A DNA stretch of 64,000 bases from an uncultured Cellulophaga sp. (GTDB lineage: Bacteria > Bacteroidota > Bacteroidia > Flavobacteriales > Flavobacteriaceae): the NCBI GenBank assembly GCA_947496695.1, contig CANMEI010000006.1, positions 62,001 through 126,000 of the forward strand, given 5' to 3'. The stretch's first letter is position 1; every line of letters begins with the position of its first letter. A program made the position numbers and the translations under genes. The notes beneath the pieces were generated by a model. The model saw nothing but the letters and a program-made list of their open reading frames with translations. It did not search any database and was not told the DNA's origin. Shown piece by piece: positions 1-9,378 of the stretch.

Positions 1-420
1 ATTCATTAAATCAAGTAAACGTCCTGGTGTAGCCACTAGTATTTCAACACCTTTGCGCAATGCATCAGTTTGTTTACCTTGTTTTACGCCACCGAATATA
101 ACGGTGTTTTTTATACCAGTAAATTTACCATAAGCAGTAAAACTTTCACCAATTTGTATGGCTAGCTCACGAGTGGGGGTAACTATAAGGGCTTTTATCT
201 TGCGTTTACCAAGTCCGCTATTGTTTGTATATAAGTGATGTAATATTGGAATACCAAAGGCTGCAGTTTTTCCTGTTCCTGTTTGTGCAACGCCTAAAAG
301 ATCTTTTCCTTTTAGTAATATTGGTATTGATTTTTCTTGTATTGGAGTCGGGTTTTCGTAACCTTCTAATGTAAGTGCTTTTAATATGGGTTCAGCTATC
401 CCTAATTCTTTAAATGTCAT
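1..420 (-). CDS. DEAD-box ATP-dependent RNA helicase, N-terminal part (cut by window edge)
   Basis: Reading leftward from an ATG at 418-420, an open frame of 140 codons runs off the window start. It begins [20 protein letters not shown] and shows the helicase core in order: Q motif ([11 protein letters not shown]), motif I (AQTGTGKT), motif Ia (TPTRELA), a GG segment (FGGVKQGKQ) and TPGRLLD. The DEAD motif itself lies beyond the edge. This order and the short N-terminus fit the RhlE/DeaD class of RNA helicases, which unwind structured RNA during ribosome assembly or cold adaptation. The gene follows the pseudouridine synthase on the same strand after 59 nt, so the two rRNA-related functions may be co-transcribed. 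The subfamily cannot be fixed without the C-terminus. Confidence 0.93.
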   Translation of the reverse strand, partial: MTFKELGIAEPILKALTLEGYENPTPIQEKSIPILLKGKDLLGVAQTGTGKTAAFGIPILHHLYTNNSGLGKRKIKALIVTPTRELAIQIGESFTAYGKFTGIKNTVIFGGVKQGKQTDALRKGVEILVATPGRLLDLMN

Positions 421-479
421 GTAATTATAATAAGCTACAAAGGTAGGTCATTACAACTGATATATGAGGGTTTTAAAAT

Positions 480-1211
480 TTAATCATGAGTCTTAGCAGA
501 ATCAGAAATTAAGTTGTTTATTTCTATTAGTTCGCTATCAGTAATATGACGCCATTTACCAACTTCAACATCTAATTCAATATTCATAATACGCACACGT
601 TGTAAACGTTTTACACGATACTCTAAATGGTCACACATTCTACGAATTTGGCGATTTAAACCTTGTGTAAGAATTATACTGAAGGTGTATTTATCTATTT
701 TTTCTACTTTACAAGGTCTTGTAACCGTATCTAAAATAGGAACACCACTACTCATTTTTCTTAAAAAATCAGAAGTAATTGGTTTGTTTACGGCAACTAT
801 ATATTCTTTTTCATGATTATTACGTGCACGTAATATTTTGTTCACGATATCACCATCATCAGTTAAAAAAATAAGACCTTCACTAGGTTTATCTAATCTG
901 CCGATAGGAAAAATACGTTTTGGGTAATTTATGAAATCAATAATGTTGTCTTTTTCAACCTTTGTGTCTGTAGTACAAACAATGCCTATAGGTTTATTAA
1001 AGGCTAAGTAGGTATGTTTTTCTTTAGTTTTAGAAACCAATTTACCATCTACACGAACTTCATCTTTATCAGTAATTTTAGTTCCCATTTCTGGTACAAC
1101 ACCATTTATAGTCACTCTACCTTGATCAATAAGTTTATCGGCAGCTCTACGAGAGCAGTAGCCAACTTCACTTAAATATTTATTAATTCGTGTGGGTTGT
1201 ATTTTTTCCAT
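480..1211 (-). CDS. rluF: 23S rRNA pseudouridine synthase, RluF type
   Basis: 243 aa. An S4 RNA-binding domain comes first (residues about 6-60, INKYLSEVGYCSRRAADKLI), followed by an RsuA/RluB/E/F catalytic domain. The catalytic aspartate is D107 in GRLDKPSEGL, and the family motif LNRQIRRMCDHL lies near residue 185. Members isomerise uridine in 23S rRNA; RluF targets U2604 in E. coli. An S4 domain with this short catalytic domain fits RluF better than RluB, but the target base is inferred. The ATG at 1209-1211 gives a normal N-terminus. The neighbouring RNA helicase downstream is consistent with ribosome work. Confidence 0.88.
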   Translation of the reverse strand: MEKIQPTRINKYLSEVGYCSRRAADKLIDQGRVTINGVVPEMGTKITDKDEVRVDGKLVSKTKEKHTYLAFNKPIGIVCTTDTKVEKDNIIDFINYPKRIFPIGRLDKPSEGLIFLTDDGDIVNKILRARNNHEKEYIVAVNKPITSDFLRKMSSGVPILDTVTRPCKVEKIDKYTFSIILTQGLNRQIRRMCDHLEYRVKRLQRVRIMNIELDVEVGKWRHITDSELIEINNLISDSAKTHD

Positions 1212-1275
1212 AAATGTGTTTACCTAATAATGCAAAATTACGAGATTAAATTGCGTTAGGCAACAGTGTTTGCTT

Positions 1276-2133
1276 TTATGAATTACTATCATTTTTTATT
1301 TCTTGTATCATTTCTAACGGATTTTTATGAGGCCTTCCTGATGCTTTTTCGTAATCTGATTTCACATCATTAACACCTGTTCTAATTCCTTGATAAATAC
1401 CTGCTATTACAGTTCCTATAAAATCACCCAAAGCTTCTTTTCTTTCTTTTTCATAAGCTTCTACTGAAACTGAATTATAACTCAAATTAGTACCGTAAAC
1501 TTTATTGAAGAGGTTTGCTAATTCTGACTGAGTGATTGGGTTACCAACTAAATTATATATTTGATTATTGTGTTTATCACTCACTAACATTTGCGTGTAA
1601 GCATATGCTAATTCTTTTCTACTTGTATATGTACATTTTCCATTATCAGCACAATTAGTAATACCTCCTTCTTTTATATAAGTATCAATATATTCAATAT
1701 CAGGCTCAATATAAATTCCATTTCTACCAATAGACCACTGTAATCCAGATTCTTGAATATCTTTTTCAGTTTGACGATTACTTTGTACTATGGGACTAAA
1801 AGAAGTATTTTTTTCATCACCAATAATACTGGTGTATACTATTTTTTGAACTGAATTTAGCTTAGCAGCTTCAATAACATTTCTATGTTGCTGAATTCTT
1901 TTATTAGGATCGTCCATACCAGAAACTAGCAAAACAGCATCAACACTTTTTAGTGCTTCATTAAATTGTTCGCGACTATTGTAATCACCCTTTCGTACTT
2001 CAACGCCTAAATGCTCTGCCTTTTTAGGTGTTCTTGCAATAGCAATAACTTGCTCTTTTCCAATATCTTTAATCAATTGTTTTACAATTGAAGCCCCTAA
2101 TTTTCCACTTGCTGATGTGACTGCAATTTTCAT
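1276..2133 (-). CDS. NmrA-like NAD(P)-binding oxidoreductase (QorB/SDR-a5 type)
   Basis: 285 aa atypical short-chain dehydrogenase. The N-terminus MKIAVTSASGKLGASIV carries the glycine-rich Rossmann loop (residues 7-14), then GVEVRKGDYN, the conserved acidic turn of NmrA proteins, and YTSIIG near residue 100 where SDR enzymes keep a Tyr/Ser element. Relatives are quinone reductases such as QorB or redox-sensing regulators such as NmrA. No substrate is visible here. The gene begins 5 nt after the stop of a 66-aa protein, so the two are almost certainly one transcript. The function call rests on fold-level similarity only. Confidence 0.8.
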   Translation of the reverse strand: MKIAVTSASGKLGASIVKQLIKDIGKEQVIAIARTPKKAEHLGVEVRKGDYNSREQFNEALKSVDAVLLVSGMDDPNKRIQQHRNVIEAAKLNSVQKIVYTSIIGDEKNTSFSPIVQSNRQTEKDIQESGLQWSIGRNGIYIEPDIEYIDTYIKEGGITNCADNGKCTYTSRKELAYAYTQMLVSDKHNNQIYNLVGNPITQSELANLFNKVYGTNLSYNSVSVEAYEKERKEALGDFIGTVIAGIYQGIRTGVNDVKSDYEKASGRPHKNPLEMIQEIKNDSNS

Positions 2134-2138
2134 AGGTT

Positions 2139-2339
2139 CTATTTTAAATTAATTTTTAGTGTAGCAAGTTCTGCTTCAAGTTTTTCTGCCTTAGCCTTAA
2201 ATTTTTCCATAGCTTTTTTCATCTGTCCTATTTTTTTAAAAGCATCTTCATCTTGTACAGCTTGGTATATAGTTTCTCCGTTTTTATCTTTTATTTGTGA
2301 TTTACTACCGCAATTAGGGCATATAGCTATTTTGCTCAT
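2139..2339 (-). CDS. Small protein with one CxxC and a coiled-coil tail
   Basis: 66 aa. The N-terminus SKIAICPNCGSKSQI holds a single CPNC pair, half of a zinc ribbon. The second half (residues 32-66) is a charged helix rich in K, E and A (MEKFKAKAEKLEAELATLK) that should form a coiled coil. With one CxxC, metal binding would need dimerisation, which the coiled coil could supply. It is the first gene of a two-gene unit with the NmrA-like protein, 5 nt apart. I do not recognise a named family. Confidence 0.6.
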   Translation of the reverse strand: MSKIAICPNCGSKSQIKDKNGETIYQAVQDEDAFKKIGQMKKAMEKFKAKAEKLEAELATLKINLK

Positions 2340-2441
2340 TGTATATGTTTTATATTGAATTAATACAGCAAAGCTATTGTTGTTTAGGTGCTATTTAAAG
2401 GTAAAAGCAACTCTAAAAATGGTAAATATGGGAACGAGTTT

Positions 2442-3305
2442 TTAAATGTTGTTTTTATAGTCTTTAGGAGTAAGTCCTGTATGTTTTTTAAAAAATTTAG
2501 TAAAGTTTGTCACTTCATCAAAACCTAAATTAAAAGCAATTTCTTTTAAACTATTATTGGTACTTGAAATAGTTCTTTTAATTTCTAAGATTACATATTT
2601 ATCTATAAAATTTTTGGCGGTATCAAGGGTGAATGTTTGTACTACCTTATTTAAATGTTTTGTAGATATAGTTAGGGTTTCAGCAAAATCTTTTACATTT
2701 CGAGTCTCCTTATAATTCTTCTCTACTAAATTTTTAAACTGAAAAAATAGGGCATAATATTTTACACCTGGTTGAATGTCAATAGTATCATGTGAGATAC
2801 GTTCTAGTTTTAAAAGATACAATTCAAGGAATTTGGCGACAATGTTTTTTTGTAAATAGGTGTTTTTACCTAATAGCTCAGTTGTTGCTTTTTGAATGAA
2901 AGACTCATTAAAATTACTGTTTTCTACAATTGGTTCTGATAAGTGGTAATTGTATAAGTGCGAAATAAAGTCAATTGAAGATTTTGAAAAATACTTTAAA
3001 ACAAAATCTTCTGTAAATATGATTAAGTAGCCCTTATAAGATAGATTTTCTTGAAAAGCATGAACTTGTCCTTTTGCAATTTTTAAAACAGAACCTTTTT
3101 TAATTGGGTAGTTTTTTAAATCTATTTGATGTTCTCCTGTACCATTTGTTACCACTAATAAAGCATAAAAGTCTATTCTATGTGGTTTTTTAGGGTTGTG
3201 CGTTGGGTTTTGTTTAACTTTAGCAAAAAGGTCTACTAAATCTAAAAACTCAATATCTGAAGTATTATCAGTACTGTCAAATGATATATTTGGAATATTT
3301 TTCAA
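2442..3305 (-). CDS. AraC-family transcriptional regulator with cupin-like N-domain
   Basis: 287 aa. Residues about 40-130 look like the AraC cupin sensor (IDFYALLVVTNGTGEHQIDL, GSVLKIAKGQVHAF). Residues about 190-287 are a double helix-turn-helix (VKDFAETLTISTKHLNKVVQ, then IAFNLGFDEVTNFTKFFKKH, ending GLTPKDYK). Such proteins activate nearby genes on binding a small ligand. It is the last gene of a closely spaced minus-strand run (9 nt after the methyltransferase), so it may control that run or a distant target. The ligand is unknown. Confidence 0.9.
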   Translation of the reverse strand: MKNIPNISFDSTDNTSDIEFLDLVDLFAKVKQNPTHNPKKPHRIDFYALLVVTNGTGEHQIDLKNYPIKKGSVLKIAKGQVHAFQENLSYKGYLIIFTEDFVLKYFSKSSIDFISHLYNYHLSEPIVENSNFNESFIQKATTELLGKNTYLQKNIVAKFLELYLLKLERISHDTIDIQPGVKYYALFFQFKNLVEKNYKETRNVKDFAETLTISTKHLNKVVQTFTLDTAKNFIDKYVILEIKRTISSTNNSLKEIAFNLGFDEVTNFTKFFKKHTGLTPKDYKNNI

Positions 3306-3314
3306 AATAGAAGT

Positions 3315-3938
3315 TTATTGTTTTTGAGCTACAAACCTAATTACAGAACCTTTTCCATTATGGTAAATACCTTCGTTTAGTTCAATTATCTTTTCTTCAA
3401 GTTGAATTACTTTGTAATTTTTAAAGTCTCTTTTTAATTCATCAATAGAAAACAAAACAGCTTCATTTCCTGGTCCGCCAACACTTGGGTTTTCAGCTTT
3501 GTATTTTAAATGATTTTTACTAAAAGCTTCAAAAATAATACGGCCACCAGGTTTAAGTAATGTATGAAGTATTTTATGGTATTCTTTTCTAATATCTGGT
3601 GGAAAATGAGCATAAATAAGTGCAACAGCATCAAAACTCTCTGTTTTAAAATCTAAATTTGGTAATTCACCAACCTTATAATCTATAGTAGCATCATTCT
3701 GTGTAGCTAATTTTAATGCTTTGTTTTTAGCTTCAATACTAATATCAAAAGCAGATACGGCATACCCTAATTTTTGAGCATAAATAGCATTTCTACCTTC
3801 ACCTTCAGCACCAAAAAGTATAGTTCCTGTTTCTAGTTTTTCTAATTGATTTTTTAAAAATACATTAGGTTTAATACCATAAGCATATTCTTTTTCGCGG
3901 TAACGGTCATCCCATTTTTTTGCTCCAGCGTTTGCCAT
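3315..3938 (-). CDS. Class I SAM-dependent methyltransferase (TehB/thiopurine type)
   Basis: 207 aa. It opens WDDRYREKEYAYGIKPNVFL, typical of the TehB/thiopurine methyltransferase group. The SAM pocket follows: ILFGAEGEGRNAIYAQKLG is motif I, AFDIS carries the acidic residue that binds the SAM ribose, and LDFKTESFDAVALIYAHF is motif II. Relatives methylate small thiols or toxic oxyanions such as tellurite. The substrate cannot be read from sequence. It sits between the ABC ATPase (13 nt upstream) and the AraC regulator (9 nt downstream) as part of one apparent transcript. Confidence 0.85.
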   Translation of the reverse strand: MANAGAKKWDDRYREKEYAYGIKPNVFLKNQLEKLETGTILFGAEGEGRNAIYAQKLGYAVSAFDISIEAKNKALKLATQNDATIDYKVGELPNLDFKTESFDAVALIYAHFPPDIRKEYHKILHTLLKPGGRIIFEAFSKNHLKYKAENPSVGGPGNEAVLFSIDELKRDFKNYKVIQLEEKIIELNEGIYHNGKGSVIRFVAQKQ

Positions 3939-3951
3939 GTTATTTTTGTTT

Positions 3952-4632
3952 TTATTTTAAATCTAGTTTGTGAATTAAACTTTCAATTGTAAACTCTTTC
4001 ATTTCTAATTCAAGATTTTTAAAATCTAGTTGGCCAACTTTTTTAATAATTTTGCCTTTTTTTAATAAATAAATTTCATCACAAGTTTGAGCTAAAGTTG
4101 AAAATATATGTGATGAAATAAGTATTGTTTTTCCTAAACTTTTAAGTTTATTAATTATTTCAATAATTAGTAAATTACTATGAATATCAACGCCATTAAA
4201 AGGTTCATCTAGAATAAAAACATCATTTTTTTGAACAAGTATAGCTGTTAAGGCCAACTTTTTTTTCATTCCAGTTGAATAGGTAGATGCGTATTGATTT
4301 AAAGGTAAATCAAATATATTTTTTTCTTCAATATCCAATAATTGTATTTGCCTAGAATTAGCAAGTAATTGAATGTATTCTTTGCCTGTAATTTTATCAA
4401 AAAAGAAAGGTTCTGTTAATAGCAACCCCAAATGATTTTTAAGTTTATTAAAATCTGAAGATATGTTTCCTTGGTAGTTTTCAAGTCCTGAAATACACCT
4501 AAATAAAGTTGTTTTTCCAGCACCATTTTCACCAACAATACCATATACTTTTCCTTTTTCAAGTTTTAAATCTATCAAATTTAAGACTTGTTTTTTACCA
4601 TATGATTTTGATAATTTTTCAATTTTAATCAT
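3952..4632 (-). CDS. ABC transporter ATP-binding protein
   Basis: 226 aa single nucleotide-binding domain. Walker A is GENGAGKT (34-41), the signature is YSTGMKKKL (118-126, a variant of LSGGQ seen in exporter-type ATPases), Walker B is VFILDEP (138-144), and the H-loop is ISSHIFSTL. It drives export through the membrane partner encoded just upstream. The two genes overlap by 4 nt in an ATGA (4629-4632), a sign of translational coupling. The cargo is unknown. Confidence 0.9.
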   Translation of the reverse strand: MIKIEKLSKSYGKKQVLNLIDLKLEKGKVYGIVGENGAGKTTLFRCISGLENYQGNISSDFNKLKNHLGLLLTEPFFFDKITGKEYIQLLANSRQIQLLDIEEKNIFDLPLNQYASTYSTGMKKKLALTAILVQKNDVFILDEPFNGVDIHSNLLIIEIINKLKSLGKTILISSHIFSTLAQTCDEIYLLKKGKIIKKVGQLDFKNLELEMKEFTIESLIHKLDLK

Positions 4633-5546
4633 TCTAAAACTTTGTTTAGTTTTTTAATAGCCCTTAAGTAAAAAAAAGGAATAACAATAATTAGCATAGG
4701 TGGAAACATAAAACTAATAGCTATAAATATGCTCTCAGATATAGTAATTTCATTTGGAAAAGCAGCATATTTACCTAAAATCATAGTGCTTTGATATGCA
4801 ATGCATATAAAGAAAAAGAGAAATAAAATATCAATTTTAATGTGGAAATAGATGCATATTGTAATTATGATTGGCATACTTAAAATAGAGAAATTAAATA
4901 TACAAGTTTTAAGCTTTTCAATTAAAAATTGTTTTGATGTTAGATTATAGTTCCAGATAAAATATTCATTTTCTAATTTAGTATGGTATGATATACAAGT
5001 AATTCCGATTAATAATATGGCGCCAATTCCTAAATTAAAATTCTCTACAGATACAGAAATATAAGTTAAGAAATATGATAATGGATATATCAAAAATGTT
5101 TTTCTAAAACCTACGGTAAATTCAAATGGTTTTTTATAAAATGGGGTTGGAATTGTAAAGTTTGTTTTTGAGCTAAAATTGAACAACGTAATACCACTAG
5201 TTATAAAAATTAATAAAATGGAAAATAAAAATTCCTCTTTATATAGTAAGAACAAGGTAAAAGGTACGCACAAAATATTATTTTCAATAACCCTTAATAT
5301 TCTATAATCTTTATTACTGAAGACAGATTTTAGAAATTCATTTCTTTTTAATTCACTTAATTTAGCAGTAGTACTTAATGCTATTAAAACTAACACATAA
5401 CTTCCAAATTCTGTTTTATTAAATATATAGTTAGCAGCTATAATAAATATTATTGGTAAAAGGGTATATGCAATAAGTAAAGGACTCCCAAAATCAATAA
5501 TTTTTCTATTTAATAATTTGAATTGAAGTTGGAAATAGCTTTTCAT
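4629..5546 (-). CDS. ABC exporter membrane subunit (ABC-2-like, divergent)
   Basis: 305 aa, very hydrophobic, with about eight predicted membrane spans and few charged loops. It begins MKSYFQLQFKLLNRKIIDFG, a cytoplasmic amphipathic start usual for ABC-2 type permeases. I recognise no specific family motif. The call rests on the 4-nt coupling to the ATPase gene and on topology. It lies 15 nt after the cupin lipoprotein gene. The pair could export a lipid, peptide or small molecule. Confidence 0.75.
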   Translation of the reverse strand: MKSYFQLQFKLLNRKIIDFGSPLLIAYTLLPIIFIIAANYIFNKTEFGSYVLVLIALSTTAKLSELKRNEFLKSVFSNKDYRILRVIENNILCVPFTLFLLYKEEFLFSILLIFITSGITLFNFSSKTNFTIPTPFYKKPFEFTVGFRKTFLIYPLSYFLTYISVSVENFNLGIGAILLIGITCISYHTKLENEYFIWNYNLTSKQFLIEKLKTCIFNFSILSMPIIITICIYFHIKIDILFLFFFICIAYQSTMILGKYAAFPNEITISESIFIAISFMFPPMLIIVIPFFYLRAIKKLNKVLE

Positions 5547-5561
5547 TTGTAAATATGAATT

Positions 5562-6275
5562 TTAATTCATCTTTGGGTCAGATCTAAGTACTCCAGAATT
5601 TGTATGTACATTACCAACTTCAGTAATTACAGCGCCTTCTGGTCCTGCCATTTGCCAGTGTGGTGATTCTGCTTTTGCTAATTTAGCAAAATCTCCTTCA
5701 TTAGCTTCAATTATATGATTGGTTGTTACTTTACCATTCCAATGTTCATTAGGTATAACAACTTGAGGGAAATCTTTGCGATTATCTTCACCAACACCAA
5801 CAATATAACTTTTTCCGTGCCTTACTAACCAACCTTCCATTTTTACAGGGTTGCCTTCGGCTGCAAAATGCATATGTTCACCTAACATTTGACCTGGTAG
5901 CAGAAAAATATCCATAAGCATGTACTTATCTTCCTCATTATTTACAAACATGACAGATGCCAAACCTAACTCAGCATAATTACCTTGATTATAATCGGTA
6001 ACCCAAATTTTTTCTTTTAAGCCTTCAAATACAGGGTAGTTATGATATTCAAGCATTTCAATTAATGCATTTTTAGCTTCATCTTCTATAAACTTACCTT
6101 CAGAATCATAAAATTGTTCATTGGTGAATTTGAGTTCTTTTTTCTCTTCTTTAACAAGTTCAATACTTGTATTTTTAACAGTAGTACTTACTACTTCTTT
6201 TTTGTCAGTATTATTTTTACAACTGCTTAGAAGAATAACAGCTAATAAAGAACTTAGTAATAGTAATTTTTTCAT
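5562..6275 (-). CDS. Cupin-fold lipoprotein resembling D-lyxose isomerases
   Basis: 237 aa. The signal ends in a lipobox (LLSSC, Cys19), so the protein should be lipid-anchored. After a charged linker the cupin part has motif 1 with H134-M-H136 and E140, then EGWLVRHGKSYIVGVG, and motif 2 with PHWQMAGPEGAVITEVGNVH (H206, H224). The arrangement resembles the metal-binding cupin of D-lyxose/D-mannose isomerases, but those are cytoplasmic enzymes. A lipid-anchored form would be a sugar-binding or modified relative. The gene lies 15 nt before the ABC genes and 46 nt after the ZIP transporter. The family likeness is from memory and tentative. Confidence 0.7.
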   Translation of the reverse strand: MKKLLLLSSLLAVILLSSCKNNTDKKEVVSTTVKNTSIELVKEEKKELKFTNEQFYDSEGKFIEDEAKNALIEMLEYHNYPVFEGLKEKIWVTDYNQGNYAELGLASVMFVNNEEDKYMLMDIFLLPGQMLGEHMHFAAEGNPVKMEGWLVRHGKSYIVGVGEDNRKDFPQVVIPNEHWNGKVTTNHIIEANEGDFAKLAKAESPHWQMAGPEGAVITEVGNVHTNSGVLRSDPKMN

Positions 6276-6321
6276 GAGATAATTTTTAAAGGTATATAAA
6301 GAATAGATGTGTAATATTGTT

Positions 6322-7029
6322 TTAAGTCAGTTTTTCACCAATAATTCCAATTAAAAAACCAATTGTTGCCCCTAAGGAAGTTAGGTAGTTTTTATTTAAT
6401 TTGCTATCAGGAATTATATCTTGAATAAGTAAATATAAAATACCACCACTTGCAAAAGTCATTAAATGTGCTGTTGTTTTATCTGAATTTTCTAATAGAA
6501 AATGCCCCATTAAAGCACCAATAACTCCAGAGAAGCTTAAACCAAAAAATATTAAATGTGTTTTTTTTGCAGTGAACCCACTTTGTACCAAATCTCTAAA
6601 CGCATTAAACGCTTCAGGTAAATTTTGTAAACCAATAAAAACAGCAAGTAATTTTGCCGTTTTAGGCTCTACCACAAATAAAGCGCCTAATGCAATTGAT
6701 TCTGGCACAAAATCCATTAACATAGCTAAAAGGGTAGCGTTCTGACCTCCTTTTTTTGTTAAATATTTATCTAAAAACATAAATAATATTGCTCCTGATA
6801 AAAATGAGATACTCATTGGAATTAGATTTAATTTATCCATTCCTTTAGGAACCAATATTAATGCTACAGCAGACAATATTATGCCTGCACCAAAAGACAT
6901 TAAGGTATGTGTTATTTCATACTTAACAGGACTTTCCTTAATATGGTGGTTAAAATAGTTCGCTAAAATACCTCCAAGAAAGACCGTGATGCCTGATAAG
7001 AATGAAAATAAAATAATAGATGTTAGCAT
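6322..7029 (-). CDS. ZIP-family metal transporter
   Basis: 235 aa with about eight membrane spans. The centre holds the two ZIP metal-site helices: MLMDFVPESIALGALFVV (P109-E110) and GLQNLPEAFNAFRDL (P138-E139). In the canonical sites the first residues are His (HNxPEG and HxxPEG); here they are Asp106 and Gln135, so metal preference may differ from zinc. ZIP proteins move divalent metals into the cytoplasm. It is the first gene of the minus-strand run that continues through the cupin lipoprotein, ABC pair, methyltransferase and AraC regulator. Confidence 0.85.
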   Translation of the reverse strand: MLTSIILFSFLSGITVFLGGILANYFNHHIKESPVKYEITHTLMSFGAGIILSAVALILVPKGMDKLNLIPMSISFLSGAILFMFLDKYLTKKGGQNATLLAMLMDFVPESIALGALFVVEPKTAKLLAVFIGLQNLPEAFNAFRDLVQSGFTAKKTHLIFFGLSFSGVIGALMGHFLLENSDKTTAHLMTFASGGILYLLIQDIIPDSKLNKNYLTSLGATIGFLIGIIGEKLT

Positions 7030-7148
7030 GCTTTAAAATTAAGCATCTAAATTTATTTTTTATAATTTAATGAGCTTTATATTCTATATTTTTTAGAAGA
7101 ATAATTACATATTAAGTAATTTACAATAACGGTTAAAAAATAAAGTAT

Positions 7149-9251
7149 TTATTTAATTTCTTGAATACCTATTTTATCAAATTCAATTTCTTTTATTCCC
7201 ATTTTAAAAGCAGGAGAATCTTTTTTAAGTCTAAAATCATTAGTACCTACATTGTAAAATTTTGGGTCTGCATATGTATGGTGTTTGGCATATCTTCCGT
7301 TAAATTCATTTTTCCAATCTTCAATACTTAGTTTTCTTTCTCCAATAGAATATGAATAAGTTTTTTTCTCGTTATAAATTAGATTATAATCGCTTTCAAT
7401 AATTTTTTCATCATTCCAGGTGCCAATACTAAAAATGTCAGCTTCACCTTTAAAATAAATAATATTATTTTTATAAATATGTTCTTTCACTTCTTCGCTG
7501 TATTGAGTAACATTTCGAATGGCAGCTTTATTTGAAGCTTCACAAATAATATAATTATTAATTATTGAATTATGAACGCCTTTAGCAAGTATAGGGTAAA
7601 TTTTAGAGCCTGAGTCTATATTAAAAATTAGGTTGTTTTCAACGGTGATATAATCTGCAGCATCATCTAAATAAACAGCCATAGCAATGCCTTCAACAGC
7701 TCTATCTGTTATATCATGCAGTTTGTTATTGTACACAAGATTATCTTTACCGCATCCCCAGAAAGATATCATACCATTATCTTCAGAATCTTTACTTACG
7801 CTATAAATGTCATTATAAGCGATAAAATTTTCTCTAGAATGTAGAAAATCCCATTTGTTATCTTTAGTAACAACTTCGTTAGTGCTAATTTTTATTGGAG
7901 ATTCATCGCCAAATTTACCGCCCCAACGTTGTCCTTTTAAACAAATACCGTAACGAGGCATATCGTGTATTTCGTTATTGGTTATTTTGTTTTTTCCACT
8001 TGCCCAAATAAATATTCCGGCACCATGTCCTACAAGTTCACCGCAATGATGTAAATGGTTGTTGGTAATGGTATGTTTTTTATTAAAATCTGCTTTAGAG
8101 CCAAATTCAGCTCTATATCCAGATAATAATATAGCATGAAAACCACAGTTTTTTATTTCACTATTTTTAATAGTATTTTTTTCTGCACTCCAAACCATAC
8201 TTATACCACTATAACCAGCATTGCTAATTATACTTTTATCAATAGTACAGTTATTAGCATTTTCAAAATAGATTAATCCTTCTTTATTTGAAGGCTCATT
8301 CCAACCATTAGTTCCGTGAGTTCCATTTTTTGTTTCGGTAAAATAGGCGCTAAAACGAGAAATAGAAAAATTAACACCACTAAATTCAATGTTACTTACA
8401 GGTGCTTTTTTACCAACAAACCGTACTATTGAAGTGATTAAAGGAATCACAATTTCGCTTTTGTTTATGTTTTTAGAAATAGGGCGGTAGAATAGTTCTT
8501 TTTCATCACTATTATAATAAAACTCACCAGGAACATCTAGAGCCTCTTTAATACCTGTAAGATAATAACGCCTTGGACTTCTTTTGTTAATATCGGTAAG
8601 GTGCAAAGTATCATTTAGTCTAATAATTCCTTCTCTTTTATCAACTGATTTTATGGGAACAAAAGCAGAAAACCAATCATTACCTGCCCATAAATAAATT
8701 CTACTTCGTTCTGTAAATGTAAAATTTTCATCAATATCTTCTGGTTTTATGGATAAGTCTAACGCTGTATTTTTTACTTCTTTTTTGGTTCCTAACAGGT
8801 AACCTTGATTTGGGTATCTTGCTTCAAAAGCTCTTTTTCCATTTTCATAAATATGAAAGAATTTATCATCAGGAATATCAATTTTGGTTTTATAGAGTCC
8901 GTCACTAACTTTTTGCCAATTTTTCAAAGGCTTTCCGCCAATAAAAATAGGTTTTTCATTAGGGTATGCTTTATATAAAACTTTGTGTTCGTTTTTGCCA
9001 GAATCAGATTCATCAAAAATAATAGGCTTATCTAGGTAATAATGCCCCTCACGGATGTAAACAATAATATCTTGTTTTTGTTTTTTTATTGCTCGTACTG
9101 CAATTCTTGCTTTGTTTATGGTTGCAAAAGGTAAGTTTTTTGTGCCTGGATTATTATCATTTCCATTTTTAGCAACATAAAATTGAGTTATTTGAGCAGA
9201 AATAGTAGTTGAAAAAATACATAATAATATAATTAAAAAGCGACTTTTCAT
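7149..9251 (-). CDS. Secreted right-handed beta-helix protein, probable polysaccharide-active enzyme
   Basis: 700 aa with a signal peptide (first 19 residues, ending TISAQ). The start of the mature chain, FYVAKNGNDNNPGTKNLPFA, is the usual opening of beta-helix carbohydrate enzymes. A beta-rich insertion follows (to about 270, with LFYRP), then parallel beta-helix coils rich in N ladders (NNCTIDKSIISNAGYSGISM, NTIKNSEIKNCGFHAILLSG). The layout resembles GH141-type and related glycosidase or lyase families, but I cannot assign catalytic residues. There is no T9SS C-terminal domain, so it is probably periplasmic or surface via another route. It is monocistronic, with a 119-nt gap upstream of the ZIP gene. 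Confidence 0.8.
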   Translation of the reverse strand: MKSRFLIILLCIFSTTISAQITQFYVAKNGNDNNPGTKNLPFATINKARIAVRAIKKQKQDIIVYIREGHYYLDKPIIFDESDSGKNEHKVLYKAYPNEKPIFIGGKPLKNWQKVSDGLYKTKIDIPDDKFFHIYENGKRAFEARYPNQGYLLGTKKEVKNTALDLSIKPEDIDENFTFTERSRIYLWAGNDWFSAFVPIKSVDKREGIIRLNDTLHLTDINKRSPRRYYLTGIKEALDVPGEFYYNSDEKELFYRPISKNINKSEIVIPLITSIVRFVGKKAPVSNIEFSGVNFSISRFSAYFTETKNGTHGTNGWNEPSNKEGLIYFENANNCTIDKSIISNAGYSGISMVWSAEKNTIKNSEIKNCGFHAILLSGYRAEFGSKADFNKKHTITNNHLHHCGELVGHGAGIFIWASGKNKITNNEIHDMPRYGICLKGQRWGGKFGDESPIKISTNEVVTKDNKWDFLHSRENFIAYNDIYSVSKDSEDNGMISFWGCGKDNLVYNNKLHDITDRAVEGIAMAVYLDDAADYITVENNLIFNIDSGSKIYPILAKGVHNSIINNYIICEASNKAAIRNVTQYSEEVKEHIYKNNIIYFKGEADIFSIGTWNDEKIIESDYNLIYNEKKTYSYSIGERKLSIEDWKNEFNGRYAKHHTYADPKFYNVGTNDFRLKKDSPAFKMGIKEIEFDKIGIQEIK

Positions 9252-9378
9252 TTTTAAATATTTGATCTACAATTTATTGAAAAAATAGTAGGTCAAAAAT
9301 GTTTATTGGATGAGTAACGTTAGTTTTGATACGAATAACAAATTTAGATTTAGATTTGAATGCTTGTGAGCAAAATAT

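Noticed and set aside
1254..1262. GTTAGGC near 1255 and 10497 as attC-like sites
   Set aside because: No matching inverted partner beside the adjoining genes; short motif likely by chance.
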